Source: Pseudogemmobacter faecipullorum (GTDB lineage Bacteria > Pseudomonadota > Alphaproteobacteria > Rhodobacterales > Rhodobacteraceae). Taken from it: DNA of 64,000 nt. Where the stretch lies: assembly GCF_020539525.1 (NCBI RefSeq), contig NZ_JACDXX010000002.1, forward strand, positions 295,541 through 359,540, given 5' to 3'. Position 1 is the stretch's first letter. Each line of letters opens with the position of its first letter. This document shows, in pieces, positions 54,874 to 63,763 of this stretch. The position numbers and the translations under genes are program-made. Below the pieces are notes generated by a model. It saw only the letters and a program-made list of their open reading frames with translations, was not told the DNA's origin and made no database searches.

Positions 54874-56481
54874 TCAGCGCTCCTTCAGCCGGACGGCCCG
54901 GTTGAACAGGTTCATCCCCGCCGAAATGATCAGGCTGATGGTCAGATAGATCAGCATCATCAGCAGCATACATTCCAGCTCGCGCCCGGTCTGATTGAGG
55001 GTGATGCCCCCCAGAGTGCCGCGCAGATCAAGATAGCTGACCGCAATCCCCAGCGAGGTGTTCTTGGTCAGGTTCAGCCATTGCGAGATCAGCGGCGGGA
55101 TGATGACGCGCAGGGCCTGGGGCAGGATCACCAGTTTCATCGTCCGGCCCGGGCGCAGGCCAAGGGCTGCAGCCGCCTCGCTCTGCCCGCCCGAGACGGC
55201 CTGAATGCCCGCCCGCACGATCTCGGCGATGAAGGCCGAGGTATAGAGCGAGAGCGCGATCAGCAAAGCGGTGAAGGAATGCATCACCTGGATGCCGCCC
55301 TTCAGGTTGAAGCCCTGGCTGACGCCTTGCTCATTGACCGGGAAATGCGGCAATTCCCAGGAAAGACCAAGCGCCCAGAGCAGCATGATCACCGGCAGAA
55401 ACAGGATGGCCAAGCTGGCCCACCAGGTGGCGGGGCGCTTGCCGGTTTCTTCCTGTATCGCTCTGGCACGGCGGCGCAGGCGGCGGTCGGCGGCAATGGA
55501 AAGGGCCAGAACCGCCAGAACCGCGACCAGCGACCAGTTGACAGGCAGGGCGGCAAAGGCGCTGTCGGCGAAAAGCGTGCTCTCGCCCAGCGGGCGGGCG
55601 AGCAGCGGCGCGGGGATATTGGTGCCGCGATTGGTCAGGGCGATGGTGTCAAACAACAAAAGTGAGGCGGCGGGTTCGGTCGGGCCGATGGCCTCCAGCG
55701 CCGCATCGGGCACAGGCGGGGCGATCAGATAGGGGCGAAACAGCGTCGCGCCCAGCATCAGCCAGAGCAGGGCGGGCAGCAGCAGCCCGGCGATCGCTAT
55801 GCCGGTGTTATGGCTGCGGGCGCGGGCAAACTGCCAGCCGGCAAGGCAAAGCCCGGCCAGTCCGATCAGCCAGAACAGAAAGGGCATTGAGAAAATCTGC
55901 ACCGAGGCGAGGCTCTGGAAAAAACCGGTCCCGGCCCGCGCTTCCAGCCCCTCCAGCGCCAGGCGACTGTCGAGCATGGCCTGGGTGACCTTGAACTCAT
56001 TCGGCGCGGGCATGGTTTCCGAAATCACCACAAAGACCAGCAGGATCCACAGCAGCACCGGAATATTGCGGAACATCTCGACATAGACCGTCATCAGCCG
56101 CGCGATCAGCCAGTTGTTCGACAGCCGCAGCACGCCGACGATAATGCCCAGCAGCGTAGCGAGGATACAGCCAAGGAAGGCGATCACCAGCGTGTTCAGC
56201 AGGCCGATGATCACCGCCCGGCCATGCGGGCTGTCATTGGTATAGGGGATCAGCGTCTGCTCGATATCATAGCCGGCGCGCACCCAGAGAAAGCCGAAAT
56301 TGATGTCTTTGCCTTTGGCGGCGAGGTTGGAGATGACATTATCGGCCAGCCAGCCCAGCAGCAGCAAAAACAGCACCAGCGCCACCACCTGGAGGGTGAC
56401 CGAGCGGAACCGGGTGTCATAGATCAGCATCGAAGGGCGGAAACCGCCGCCAGGCTCTGCTGGTGTTGTGGCAAATGCCAT
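54874..56481 (-). CDS. aapQ: General amino-acid ABC permease AapQ/BztB, enlarged
   Basis: A 535-residue permease; usual AapQ is about 400. N-terminal LGWLADNVISNLAAKGKDIN, MFRNIPVLLWILLVFVV and the C-terminal EAA loop (SGGQSEAAAALGLRPGRTMK) match the family. An additional hydrophobic stretch of about 130 residues (roughly 200-330; around 55490-55880) is inserted in the middle. GGGGGGGATATA precedes ATG 56481. Its extension parallels the one in aapM. Confidence 0.88.
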   Translation of the reverse strand: MAFATTPAEPGGGFRPSMLIYDTRFRSVTLQVVALVLFLLLLGWLADNVISNLAAKGKDINFGFLWVRAGYDIEQTLIPYTNDSPHGRAVIIGLLNTLVIAFLGCILATLLGIIVGVLRLSNNWLIARLMTVYVEMFRNIPVLLWILLVFVVISETMPAPNEFKVTQAMLDSRLALEGLEARAGTGFFQSLASVQIFSMPFLFWLIGLAGLCLAGWQFARARSHNTGIAIAGLLLPALLWLMLGATLFRPYLIAPPVPDAALEAIGPTEPAASLLLFDTIALTNRGTNIPAPLLARPLGESTLFADSAFAALPVNWSLVAVLAVLALSIAADRRLRRRARAIQEETGKRPATWWASLAILFLPVIMLLWALGLSWELPHFPVNEQGVSQGFNLKGGIQVMHSFTALLIALSLYTSAFIAEIVRAGIQAVSGGQSEAAAALGLRPGRTMKLVILPQALRVIIPPLISQWLNLTKNTSLGIAVSYLDLRGTLGGITLNQTGRELECMLLMMLIYLTISLIISAGMNLFNRAVRLKER

Positions 56482-56611
56482 TATATCCCCCCCCGGTCAG
56501 ATCCGCTGTGAAAAGGCTAAACCTTTCCAGGCCCATGGCGCGGCAGGTGAAGCGCGGCCACAGGAGACGATGGTCGGTCTGACATGTCGGATTGAAAACT
56601 GAGAACGAAGA

Positions 56612-56639
56612 AGGCGCGCCCGGTTTCCCGGACGCGCCT
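56612..56639 (-). promoter_or_regulatory. Hairpin between aapJ and aapQ
   Basis: A 12-bp stem with one mismatch (AGGCGCGCCCGG / CCGGACGCGCCT), nine bases after the aapJ stop. Probably a partial terminator or stabiliser that lets the binding protein be made in excess. Confidence 0.65.
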
Positions 56640-56647
56640 GTTGCAGA

Positions 56648-57664
56648 TCAGCGCATCGGCCAGGCGTATTGCAGCCCGCCCTGGGTCCAGAGCGCGTTCA
56701 GGCCGCGCGCCAGACCAATCGGGGTGGCCGAGCCGATATTGGCCTCAAAGATCTCGCTATAATTCCCGCCCGCTGCGATAGCGGCTTTGGCAAAGCCGGT
56801 GTCGAGGCCGAACATCGGCCCCAGCTCGCCCTCAAGTCCGAGCAGACGGCGCACTTCCGGATCGGTCGAGGAAGAGGCAACCTCTTCGATATTGGCTTTG
56901 GTGATGCCTTTTTCCTCGGCGATCAGCAGGGCATTGAAGGTCCAGCGCACGATATCGCCCCAGACGTTATCGCCATGACGGACTGCCGGCCCGAGCGGCT
57001 CTTTCGAGATGATTTCGGGCAGGATGATATGGTTCTCGGCATCGGCCATGGTGGCACGGCCCGAGGCCAGACCCGAGGCATCGGTGGTATAGGCATCACA
57101 GGCCCCGGCCAGATACTGGCGCTGCGCCTCGCTGTCATCCTGCACGGTGACGGGCGTGTAGGACATGTTATTGGCTTTGAAGAAATCGGCGAGGTTCAGC
57201 TCGGTCGTGGTGCCGGTCTGGATGCAGACCGTGGCGCCGTCGAGCTCTTTGGCCGAAGAAACCCCCAGCTCTTTTTTGACCATGAAGCCCTGGCCATCAT
57301 AATAATTGATGGCGACGAAATCGAACTTCAGGTCGACATCGCGCGAGAAGGTGGCGGTCGAGTTGCGCACCAGCAGGTCAACCTCCCCCGAAGCAAGGGC
57401 GGTGAAGCGGGTCTCGCCGGTGGTGGGGACAAATTTCACCTTTGTCGGATCGCCGAGCACCGCAGCGGCCACCGCGCGGCACAGATCGACATCAAAGCCG
57501 ACCCAGGTGCCATTGGCATCGGCCATGCCGAAGCCGGTCAGCCCCACATTGACGCCGCAGATCAGTTCGCCGCGCGCTTTCACATCCTCAAGCGTTGCGG
57601 CAAAGGCGGTGCCGGCCAGAAATGTGCTGGCCGCCAATGCCCCGACGAATACGGATTTTTTCAT
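56648..57664 (-). CDS. aapJ: General amino-acid ABC substrate-binding protein AapJ/BztA
   Basis: A 338-residue periplasmic binding protein with a signal peptide (MKKSVFVGALAASTFLAGTA, cleavage near AFA). Mature start ATLEDVKARGELICGVNVGL and the GETRFTALASGEVDLLVRNS and TTDASGLASGRATMADAENH segments are typical of AapJ/BztA. Ribosome site GGAAGAGG precedes ATG 57664. The gene is separated from the permeases by a hairpin; this probably makes it the most abundant subunit. Confidence 0.93.
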   Translation of the reverse strand: MKKSVFVGALAASTFLAGTAFAATLEDVKARGELICGVNVGLTGFGMADANGTWVGFDVDLCRAVAAAVLGDPTKVKFVPTTGETRFTALASGEVDLLVRNSTATFSRDVDLKFDFVAINYYDGQGFMVKKELGVSSAKELDGATVCIQTGTTTELNLADFFKANNMSYTPVTVQDDSEAQRQYLAGACDAYTTDASGLASGRATMADAENHIILPEIISKEPLGPAVRHGDNVWGDIVRWTFNALLIAEEKGITKANIEEVASSSTDPEVRRLLGLEGELGPMFGLDTGFAKAAIAAGGNYSEIFEANIGSATPIGLARGLNALWTQGGLQYAWPMR

Positions 57665-57929
57665 AATGACCTCTTCCTGAGCTGTGTCCCGCCGGAGGGG
57701 CCGGTCGGGTCTTGTTGTCAGCCTCGGGGCTGGTCAGTCCCTAACGCGGCGGGCCATCAGCCTCAGGCATTTGCCGGTTCATTCGGGTGCCCGGTCACCT
57801 CAGTTTCAGAGCAAGATTATATTTCGGTCAATAGGCTCACCAGAAAAGCAGGAAAAACGCTTTTTTTCAGGGCGTTAAAAAGCGGTTCTGCTGCACGGGC
57901 AGCCAAAAAGAGAAAAAGGACGGGAATTG

Positions 57930-58637
57930 TTACCGGCACAATCCGTAGAATCGGTAGGCATGTTCAAAGTCGCGGCGTTTTCCGGCCTCGATCCTTGCGG
58001 CATCCTCATCCTCGCCCCATTGCTCATTCTGCCAGGTTTCATCGACACGCGAGGCCTCCCAGGCTGCCGCGACGTCAATTTCCCCCTCGATCAGGGCGAG
58101 GGCGAGCAGCAGCGAGCCGGAGATCGCCACCAGGTCATGAAATGCTGCCAGCTCGAATGTATCGAGGCGCATAACCCTGGCCTTCAGCGCCGCAAGGCTG
58201 GCGGCGGGCTGATCCACCGGCAGGACACCGGCGGTCACGACCAGCGGCGCCTTCCAGGTCCTGGCGGCCCAGTCGAGCACCGGATCCCAGGCCGCGGCCT
58301 GGCGCTGCACCAGGGCCAGGGGGCGCTCGGCCCGGTAGCACAGCAGATCGGTGCCGCCGTAGGCCGCCAGCATTTCGGCAACCTCGGTCTGCTGCAGGCT
58401 CAGCTTATCAATCGCCGAATTGGCGCTGCGGGTGGCGGGCATGGTTTCGGGATTGATCTTCCCTTGCTGGGCCTCCCATTCCTCGGCCAGCAGCTCTGCC
58501 ATGGCCCTTGTCGGCACCACGAGCGGCGCTTTCAGCGGCGTGCGGACCGGGCGCCCGTCGAGATGGAGGGTGAAGCCCTCGCCTGCCTCGGTGACGATGG
58601 TTTCTTTCCAGAACCGTTTCGGGGCCCAGTCCGACAT
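57930..58637 (-). CDS. ATP12 family F1-ATPase assembly chaperone
   Basis: A 235-residue ATP12-type protein (RFWKETIVTEAGEGFTLHLD, PTRAMAELLAEEWEAQQGKI, TDLLCYRAERPLALVQRQ, then WDPVLDWAART). It assists assembly of the F1 alpha subunit; the family is restricted to alphaproteobacteria and mitochondria, which supports the lineage assignment. It starts one base downstream of the rluC-like stop and is probably co-transcribed with it. Confidence 0.9.
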   Translation of the reverse strand: MSDWAPKRFWKETIVTEAGEGFTLHLDGRPVRTPLKAPLVVPTRAMAELLAEEWEAQQGKINPETMPATRSANSAIDKLSLQQTEVAEMLAAYGGTDLLCYRAERPLALVQRQAAAWDPVLDWAARTWKAPLVVTAGVLPVDQPAASLAALKARVMRLDTFELAAFHDLVAISGSLLLALALIEGEIDVAAAWEASRVDETWQNEQWGEDEDAARIEAGKRRDFEHAYRFYGLCR

Positions 58638-58638
58638 A

Positions 58639-59691
58639 TCAGCGCCCCCCGAAGGTTTTGAAGGGATCGGCCGGCACGTCGTCTTCTTTCCAGTCCAGCG
58701 ATTTCCAGGTGCGCTTCATATGGTCGGGCAGCGGCGCGGTGAAGGTCATCTCTTTTTTGGTGATCGGATGTTCGAAACCGATCGAACGGGCATGCAGATG
58801 CAGTTTGCGCGACAGATCGCCGCCCATCCCCGCACCCCAGCCATCGCCCTGGTTCTCGGCATCGCTGCCGCCATATTTGCCGTCACCGATGATCGGATGG
58901 CCGATCTCGGCCATATGGGCACGCAGCTGATGGGTACGACCGGTCACCGGCTCCAGCGCCATCCAGGAGAGGCGGGTGCCGAGGAACCACAAGGTGAAGT
59001 AATCCGACTGGCTGCGCTTGGCATCGGGATAGTCTGCAGCTTTGGCGGGATGCACACAGATCATCTTCTCGCCCTCGCCGCCACGGCCACGGCCCGGGGC
59101 TTTCATCAGATGGAATTTGATCGAGCCCTGGCGCGGGTTAGGCACACCGGCCACCACGGCCCAGTAGATCTTACGGGTCAGGCGGTGACGCAGGGCTTCG
59201 GACAAAGCGCGTGCCACCCGGTCGGTGCGGGCCAGCAGCAGGATGCCGGAGGTATCCTTATCAAGGCGGTGCACCAGTTTCGGGCGGTCTTTATAGCCAA
59301 ATTTCAGCGCCTCGGTCAGGCCGTCGACATGGCGGTCGCCCTGGCCCGATCCGCCCTGCGAGGGCAGGCCCGGCGGCTTGTTCAAAACGATGATATGCTC
59401 ATCTTTCCACAGCACGCAGCTCTGGATCATTGCCGCATCGGCAGGAGAGATGCCACGGGTGGTTTCGCGCACCGGCGGCGCGCCTTCGGTGATCGGCGGC
59501 ACGCGTACGGTTTCACCCGGGGCGATCCGGTCGGCCGCTTTGGCGCGGCCGCCATCGATGCGGATCTGGCCGGTGCGGCAGAGCTTTTCGATCTGGCCCT
59601 GGGTCAGTTGCGGGAAATGTTTTTTCAGCCAGCGGTCAAGGCGCATTTCGCCTTCGTCTTCGGTGACCTGGATCAGCTGCACAGCGCTCAT
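58639..59691 (-). CDS. RluA-family pseudouridine synthase (RluC/D-like)
   Basis: A 350-residue enzyme with an N-terminal S4 RNA-binding region (MRLDRWLKKHFPQLTQGQIE) and the catalytic motif HRLDKDTSGILLLART (catalytic Asp), followed by GRTHQLRAHMAEIGHPIIGD. It modifies uridines in 23S rRNA, probably the RluC set. The start ATG overlaps the crcB stop codon (ATGA). Confidence 0.9.
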   Translation of the reverse strand: MSAVQLIQVTEDEGEMRLDRWLKKHFPQLTQGQIEKLCRTGQIRIDGGRAKAADRIAPGETVRVPPITEGAPPVRETTRGISPADAAMIQSCVLWKDEHIIVLNKPPGLPSQGGSGQGDRHVDGLTEALKFGYKDRPKLVHRLDKDTSGILLLARTDRVARALSEALRHRLTRKIYWAVVAGVPNPRQGSIKFHLMKAPGRGRGGEGEKMICVHPAKAADYPDAKRSQSDYFTLWFLGTRLSWMALEPVTGRTHQLRAHMAEIGHPIIGDGKYGGSDAENQGDGWGAGMGGDLSRKLHLHARSIGFEHPITKKEMTFTAPLPDHMKRTWKSLDWKEDDVPADPFKTFGGR

Positions 59692-60044
59692 GCGAGGCTC
59701 CTTGCGATTGTGGTGCCGAGGGCGACGGCAGCGAGAGAGAGGAAAACCGAGACCAGCACATAGAGGGCGGCCTCGGCGAGGCGGCCCGCCCCGATCAGTT
59801 TCACTGTATCGAGCGAGAAGGCCGAGAAGGTGGTGAAACCGCCGAGCAGGCCGGTGATCAGCAGAGCACTGGTCATATCGCGCCCGGCAAGGGCCACCCA
59901 GGCCAGCCCGATCAGGAAAGAGCCCAGCACGTTTACCGCTGCCACTGCCCAGGGGCCGCCGAGTGCCATCACGGCAAGATGGCGCAGGACCGCACCACAG
60001 GCCCCGCCGAGAGCGACGGGTACGAGCATAGAAAATTGCATCAT
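59688..60044 (-). CDS. crcB: Fluoride channel CrcB/FluC
   Basis: A 118-residue protein with four hydrophobic helices. Motifs GGACGAVLRH and LLGGFTTFSAFSLDTV are the CrcB signature. It exports fluoride as a dual-topology homodimer. It overlaps the neighbouring genes at both ends (yidD, rluC-like) so lies in a compact operon. No fluoride riboswitch is seen. Confidence 0.92.
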   Translation of the reverse strand: MMQFSMLVPVALGGACGAVLRHLAVMALGGPWAVAAVNVLGSFLIGLAWVALAGRDMTSALLITGLLGGFTTFSAFSLDTVKLIGAGRLAEAALYVLVSVFLSLAAVALGTTIARSLA

Positions 60045-60337
60045 TCGCCCCCTTTCTTCAGCGGCTTTTCTGCGGGTTGCTTTCCCTTTTGCAACATTGC
60101 GTCATGTTCCGGGTCAGCGCCCGGCACCGGATCATAGCCCTCTCCGCCCCAGGGATGGCAGCGGCAGAGCCGGTGGGTGGTCAGATAAAATCCTTTCAGC
60201 CCGCCATGGCGTGACAGGGCCTCAAGCGCATAGGCCGAGCAGCTGGGCTGAAAGCGGCAGCCATGGCCAATCCAGGGGCTGAGCAGCAGCCGGTAGGCAT
60301 GGACCGGCAAAGCGATCAGCCTGGCAAGCGGGCTCAC
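60041..60337 (-). CDS. yidD: Membrane-protein insertion efficiency factor YidD
   Basis: A 98-residue protein with the YidD core LLSPWIGHGCRFQPSCSAYA, EALSRHGGLKGFYLTTHRL and CRCHPWGGEGYDPVP; cysteines are conserved. GTG start 60337 overlaps the end of rnpA by four bases. Usual neighbours are rnpA and yidC; here the next gene is crcB. Confidence 0.93.
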   Translation of the reverse strand: MSPLARLIALPVHAYRLLLSPWIGHGCRFQPSCSAYALEALSRHGGLKGFYLTTHRLCRCHPWGGEGYDPVPGADPEHDAMLQKGKQPAEKPLKKGGE

Positions 60338-60876
60338 TTTTCGCCCTCCTGCCGCTCCTCGGATGGTCTGGCCTCCCGGGGCTTTTCTGCCCGTGGCGGC
60401 CTTTCGCGGTGCACCGAGGCAAAGGCCTGGGTCAGATCGGCCAGCAGATCCTGGTAATCACGGCTGATGGTCGCGCCGGGGCGCGCCACCAGAACATAAT
60501 CCCAGCCCGGGCGTCCCAGCCCGGGCAGAATGGCCCGCGCCACTTCGCGCATCCGGCGTCTGGCCCGGTTGCGGGCCACCGAATTGCCGATTTTCTTCGA
60601 GGCGGTAAAGCCGATCCGGGTCTGGCTGTCGCCATCGCGCCGGTCGCGCGCCTGCAGCAGGAAAGAGCCGGTGCCCTGGCGTCTGGCCGAGGCGGCACGC
60701 AGAAAATCGGCGCGCAGCGGGATCACGACCATCCTGTAACCGCGCGGGGCGGTGGCGGGCGTCTCAGTTGCAGAGATCTCGGTCACGTCAGTCTGGCCCG
60801 GCAAAACGGAAACCGCCGGAGGCGCAGCGGGCGTTCCGGCGATCTGCCTCATGCCCTGTGCCTCCGGCGGTGTCAT
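60334..60876 (-). CDS. rnpA: Ribonuclease P protein component
   Basis: About 180 residues from ATG 60876, chosen for GGAGG just upstream (ATG 60900 adds eight residues). The RNR motif RNRARRRMREVARAILPGLG and the FTASKKIGNSVARNRAR segment are typical. Compared with the usual ~120 residues, it carries an N-terminal extension of about 47 residues and a charged C-terminal tail. It binds the catalytic RNA for tRNA 5' processing. Directly downstream of rpmH. Confidence 0.92.
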   Translation of the reverse strand: MTPPEAQGMRQIAGTPAAPPAVSVLPGQTDVTEISATETPATAPRGYRMVVIPLRADFLRAASARRQGTGSFLLQARDRRDGDSQTRIGFTASKKIGNSVARNRARRRMREVARAILPGLGRPGWDYVLVARPGATISRDYQDLLADLTQAFASVHRERPPRAEKPREARPSEERQEGEK

Positions 60877-60929
60877 CGCATCATCCTCCGGCCGCTGCAT
60901 CTCAGCAGGGGCGGTTGATCAGACCAAAA

Positions 60930-61064
60930 TCAAGCCGAGAGCGACTTGCGGCCCTTGGCGCGGCGGGCTGCCAGAACCAGACGGCCGCCTTTGGTGGCCA
61001 TGCGGGCGCGGAAGCCGTGACGGCGGGCGCGGACGAGTTTGGACGGCTGGTACGTGCGCTTCAT
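60930..61064 (-). CDS. rpmH: 50S ribosomal protein L34
   Basis: A 44-residue, very basic protein beginning [20 protein letters not shown] and ending [14 protein letters not shown] lies seven bases before the ATG. It is first in the operon rpmH-rnpA-yidD-crcB-rluC-like-ATP12. Its promoter is predicted about 150 bases upstream. Confidence 0.97.
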   Translation of the reverse strand: MKRTYQPSKLVRARRHGFRARMATKGGRLVLAARRAKGRKSLSA

Positions 61065-61420
61065 GGCGACACTCCTTCTATTCGTTTCACAAAGGGCCGG
61101 TTGGCCTTCACTTTTTGTCCGGCCCGAAGGCCGCTTTCTTATTATGGTGAATCACCCCCGCGAGGGAGCGCCCGAAAGCCAGAGGATTCGCCATATCGGG
61201 GGCGTGAGGCCTGCCCTATAGGGGGGCAGCCTGTCCAAGTCAACGGATGGCGCGGGGCTTGCGAAAACTTCCCCCGCCGGATGGTATCGCGGGCGGGGCA
61301 GCGCCGGCACAGATTTACCAGCCTGTCCGGCCTTCAGGGAACGGACGGAAACTTCTGTGTCATACTGTCATTCAGAGGCCAGCTTTGCTAAATCTGTCGC
61401 AAAGCGGGTGAAGTGTAAAT
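61065..61420. other. Intergenic region between rpmH and the histidine kinase
   Basis: 356 bases holding the rpmH promoter and leader on the minus strand. dnaA, commonly beside rpmH, is absent, and no DnaA-box cluster was noticed. The kinase promoter was not identified. Confidence 0.5.
61215..61243 (-). promoter_or_regulatory. Sigma-70-type promoter of rpmH
   Basis: On the minus strand TTGACT (61243-61238) and TATAGG (61220-61215) with a 17-base spacer. Predicts a transcript start near 61208 and a leader of about 145 bases. Confidence 0.65.
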
Positions 61421-62959
61421 GTGCAGGCCGGGCTGATGGCGCGCGGTACATTGGGACAAAGGACGGCAGGGGTGAGCGAGGCTCGGGGGCGCAGGCGGTT
61501 TGTGCGGAGTTTATCCGGCCGCTTCCTCATGCTTATCATCGGCTTCGTGCTGCTGGCCGAGGCGCTGGTCATCATCCCCTCAATGGCGCGCTACCGTGCC
61601 GATTACCTGATCGAACGGCTGAGCCAGGCGCAGATCGCGGCGCTGACCCAGCTGGCCTCGGACACCGGGGTCAGCCCGGAGCTGGAGCGCGAGCTTCTGG
61701 CCAATGCCGGGGTCTATAACGTGGTTCTGCGGCGCGATGAGATGCGCCAGCTGGTGCTGTCCTCGCCGGTGCCGACGCCGGTGGCGGTGGATTACGATCT
61801 GCGTCTGGCCGGGCCCTGGCAGCTGATCCGCGATGCCGTTGGCACCCTCAGCCACAGCGGGCACCGGGTGGTGCGGGTGATCGGCAATCCGGTGCAGGAG
61901 GGCGGGCAGCTGATCGAGATCACCATGCCCGAGGCCCCGCTGCGCGAGGCGATGCTCACCTATCTCTGGCGGCTGTTCAGCCTCGCCACGTTGATGGCGG
62001 CGGTGATGGCGGTTTTGCTGTTTCTTGCCGCGCGGCGGCTGATCCTGACGCCGATCCGCCGGGTAATCGTGCATATGAAGGCCTATGCCGAGGCCCCCGA
62101 GGATGCGCGCACCGTGATCGAGCCCTCGGCCAGGGTAGAGGAATTGCGCGAGGCCGAAGAGATGATGGCGGCCATGCAGCGCCAGCTGACCGGGGCACTG
62201 CGCCAGAAAGAGCGCCTGGCGCAGCTGGGCGGGGCCGTGGCGAAGATCAGCCATGATCTGCGCAATATCCTGACGACGGCACAGCTGTTTGCCGACCGAA
62301 TTGAGGGCAGTGCCGATCCGGCGGTGGCGCGTTCGGTGCCGAAGCTGGTGAATTCGATCAGCCGCGCCGTCAGTCTTTGTGAGGCGACCCTGGCCTTTGG
62401 CAAGGCCGAGGAGGCGCCGCCGCAGCTGACCCGCTTCGCGCTGGCGGCGCTGGTGGCCGAGGTGGCCGAGGGCGAGGGGCTGGCCCTGAATGCCATCCGT
62501 GCCGCCTCTGGCCGCGAGCCACAAGAGAACCCGGATACGGCTGCGGATGCGCTGGTTTCGGTTCTCTCGGACATTGCGCCCAATCTGATGATCCGGGCCG
62601 ATCGCGAGCAGCTCTACCGTGTGCTGTCGAATCTGGTGCGTAATGCCGTGCAGGCGATCACCGCCACCGCCCAGCCCGGCGTGGTTGAGCTTTCGGCCGG
62701 AGAAACCGAGCAGGACTGGTGGATTCGCGTCGGCGATACCGGGCCGGGGCTGCCGCCGCGCGCGCGCGAACATCTCTTCGCGGCTTTCCAGGGCGGGGTG
62801 CGCAAAGGGGGCACGGGTCTGGGCCTTGCAATCTCGGCCGAGCTGATCCGCGGCCATGGCGGGAAACTTGAACTTTTACGTTCAGATCCTGAGGGAACCG
62901 AGTTTATGCTTCACCTTCCGAAGCTTGGCCTGAATGCTGATCTGCAATTGATTGAATGA
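61421..62959 (+). CDS. Two-transmembrane sensor histidine kinase
   Basis: Up to 512 residues. Transmembrane segments about residues 36-54 and 186-203 enclose a ~130-residue periplasmic sensor; a HAMP-like linker follows. Phospho-acceptor H278 lies in AVAKISHDLRNILTT; N-box LSNLVRNAVQAI and ATP-lid motifs VGDTGPGLP and GGTGLGLAIS complete the kinase core. The start is uncertain: GTG 61421 with GGTGAAG upstream, ATG 61436, or GTG further in. No response-regulator gene nearby, so an orphan; signal unknown. Confidence 0.85.
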   Translation: MQAGLMARGTLGQRTAGVSEARGRRRFVRSLSGRFLMLIIGFVLLAEALVIIPSMARYRADYLIERLSQAQIAALTQLASDTGVSPELERELLANAGVYNVVLRRDEMRQLVLSSPVPTPVAVDYDLRLAGPWQLIRDAVGTLSHSGHRVVRVIGNPVQEGGQLIEITMPEAPLREAMLTYLWRLFSLATLMAAVMAVLLFLAARRLILTPIRRVIVHMKAYAEAPEDARTVIEPSARVEELREAEEMMAAMQRQLTGALRQKERLAQLGGAVAKISHDLRNILTTAQLFADRIEGSADPAVARSVPKLVNSISRAVSLCEATLAFGKAEEAPPQLTRFALAALVAEVAEGEGLALNAIRAASGREPQENPDTAADALVSVLSDIAPNLMIRADREQLYRVLSNLVRNAVQAITATAQPGVVELSAGETEQDWWIRVGDTGPGLPPRAREHLFAAFQGGVRKGGTGLGLAISAELIRGHGGKLELLRSDPEGTEFMLHLPKLGLNADLQLIE

Positions 62960-62975
62960 GATTGCATTTTTCCTC

Positions 62976-63004
62976 TTGCAACTCCCCCCCACCATCTCTA
63001 GATA
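62976..63004 (+). promoter_or_regulatory. Promoter of tRNA-Arg(ACG)
   Basis: TTGCAA (62976-62981) and TAGATA (62999-63004) with a 17-base spacer, placing the start of transcription about seven bases before the first tRNA. Confidence 0.6.
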
Positions 63005-63017
63005 CCCCGCTCACAGT

Positions 63018-63094
63018 GGACCCATAGCTCAGCTGGATAGAGCATCAGACTACGAATCTGAGGGTCGGGCGTTCGAATCGCTCTGGGTCCGCCA
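63018..63094 (+). tRNA. tRNA-Arg (anticodon ACG), copy 1
   Basis: Cloverleaf: acceptor GGACCCA / TGGGTCC, D-arm GCTC..GAGC, anticodon arm TCAGA-CTACGAA-TCTGA (ACG), T-arm GGGCG-TTCGAAT-CGCTC, discriminator G and CCA encoded; 77 nt. Reads CGN via inosine. Confidence 0.95.
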
Positions 63095-63182
63095 TTAAAT
63101 CTTTTGCGAGATTTAAGCATATTGATAGAAGTGACAGGCTAAGCCGTGACACCCTGCCGATATGAATTTGCTCGCAGATTGC

Positions 63183-63259
63183 GGACCCATAGCTCAGCTG
63201 GATAGAGCATCAGACTACGAATCTGAGGGTCGGGCGTTCGAATCGCTCTGGGTCCGCCA
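63183..63259 (+). tRNA. tRNA-Arg (anticodon ACG), copy 2
   Basis: Identical over all 77 bases to the copy at 63018-63094. The 88-base spacer and the downstream flank are unrelated to those of copy 1, so only the tRNA itself is duplicated. Confidence 0.95.
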
Positions 63260-63763
63260 CTTTCCCCCTTGTAAACTTCAAGCAAAACTGCCTTTTGCGT
63301 CACGAAATTGCCTCGTGGCGTGGTTTGGCATGTCTGGCCTTCTGTTCAGCCGCGATCAGGCTGCGGGCCTCTGGGTTTCATTCTGACGGCTCGGGTTTTC
63401 GCCTTTACCGCCTCTCGGGCAGCGCCTCCGGCAATCTGATCTGACCGAATACGCATGTATTCGGACGGAACAGAGTGGGCGGAGGGCGAAGCCCGACCCA
63501 CGGCCCTGACGATGACTGTCAATGGTGATGGGTGGCCTTGGCGCGGTCCGCAGGCGCAGCCGAGGACACGGGGCCTCCCATCACGCCGCCTTGGCGGCGC
63601 TTGCCGATTGACCGGCATCGGCAGGGATGTTGGGCGGTCCTAAGAGTATGAAAAGTCGTCAGACGCGGTGTGAGCCGGGCAAGGCCCGGTCGAGTGCGGC
63701 GGCTGTCAATTACTAACCTTGATCCACGCCTGTGCGTGGGTTTCCGACTGTCCCCACCCGGTT
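63260..63763. other. Intergenic stretch between the tRNA-Arg pair and a disrupted gene
   Basis: No gene recognised. Holds the palindrome at 63445-63464 and various GC-rich patches; possibly decayed sequence at a recombination-prone locus. Confidence 0.4.
63445..63464. repeat. Perfect palindrome CCGAATAC-GCAT-GTATTCGG
   Basis: Eight-bp arms plus the self-complementary GCAT... centre (GCAT/ATGC inverted), forming a 20-base near-perfect palindrome. Could be an operator or a remnant of a repeat. No neighbour identifies it. Confidence 0.65.

Noticed and set aside
59688..60044. Fluoride riboswitch expected before crcB
   Set aside because: crcB overlaps yidD by four bases and has no leader of its own, so no riboswitch could precede it in this operon.
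61065..61420. Replication origin near rpmH
   Set aside because: Some bacteria have dnaA and oriC beside rpmH, but no dnaA gene or cluster of DnaA boxes is seen here.
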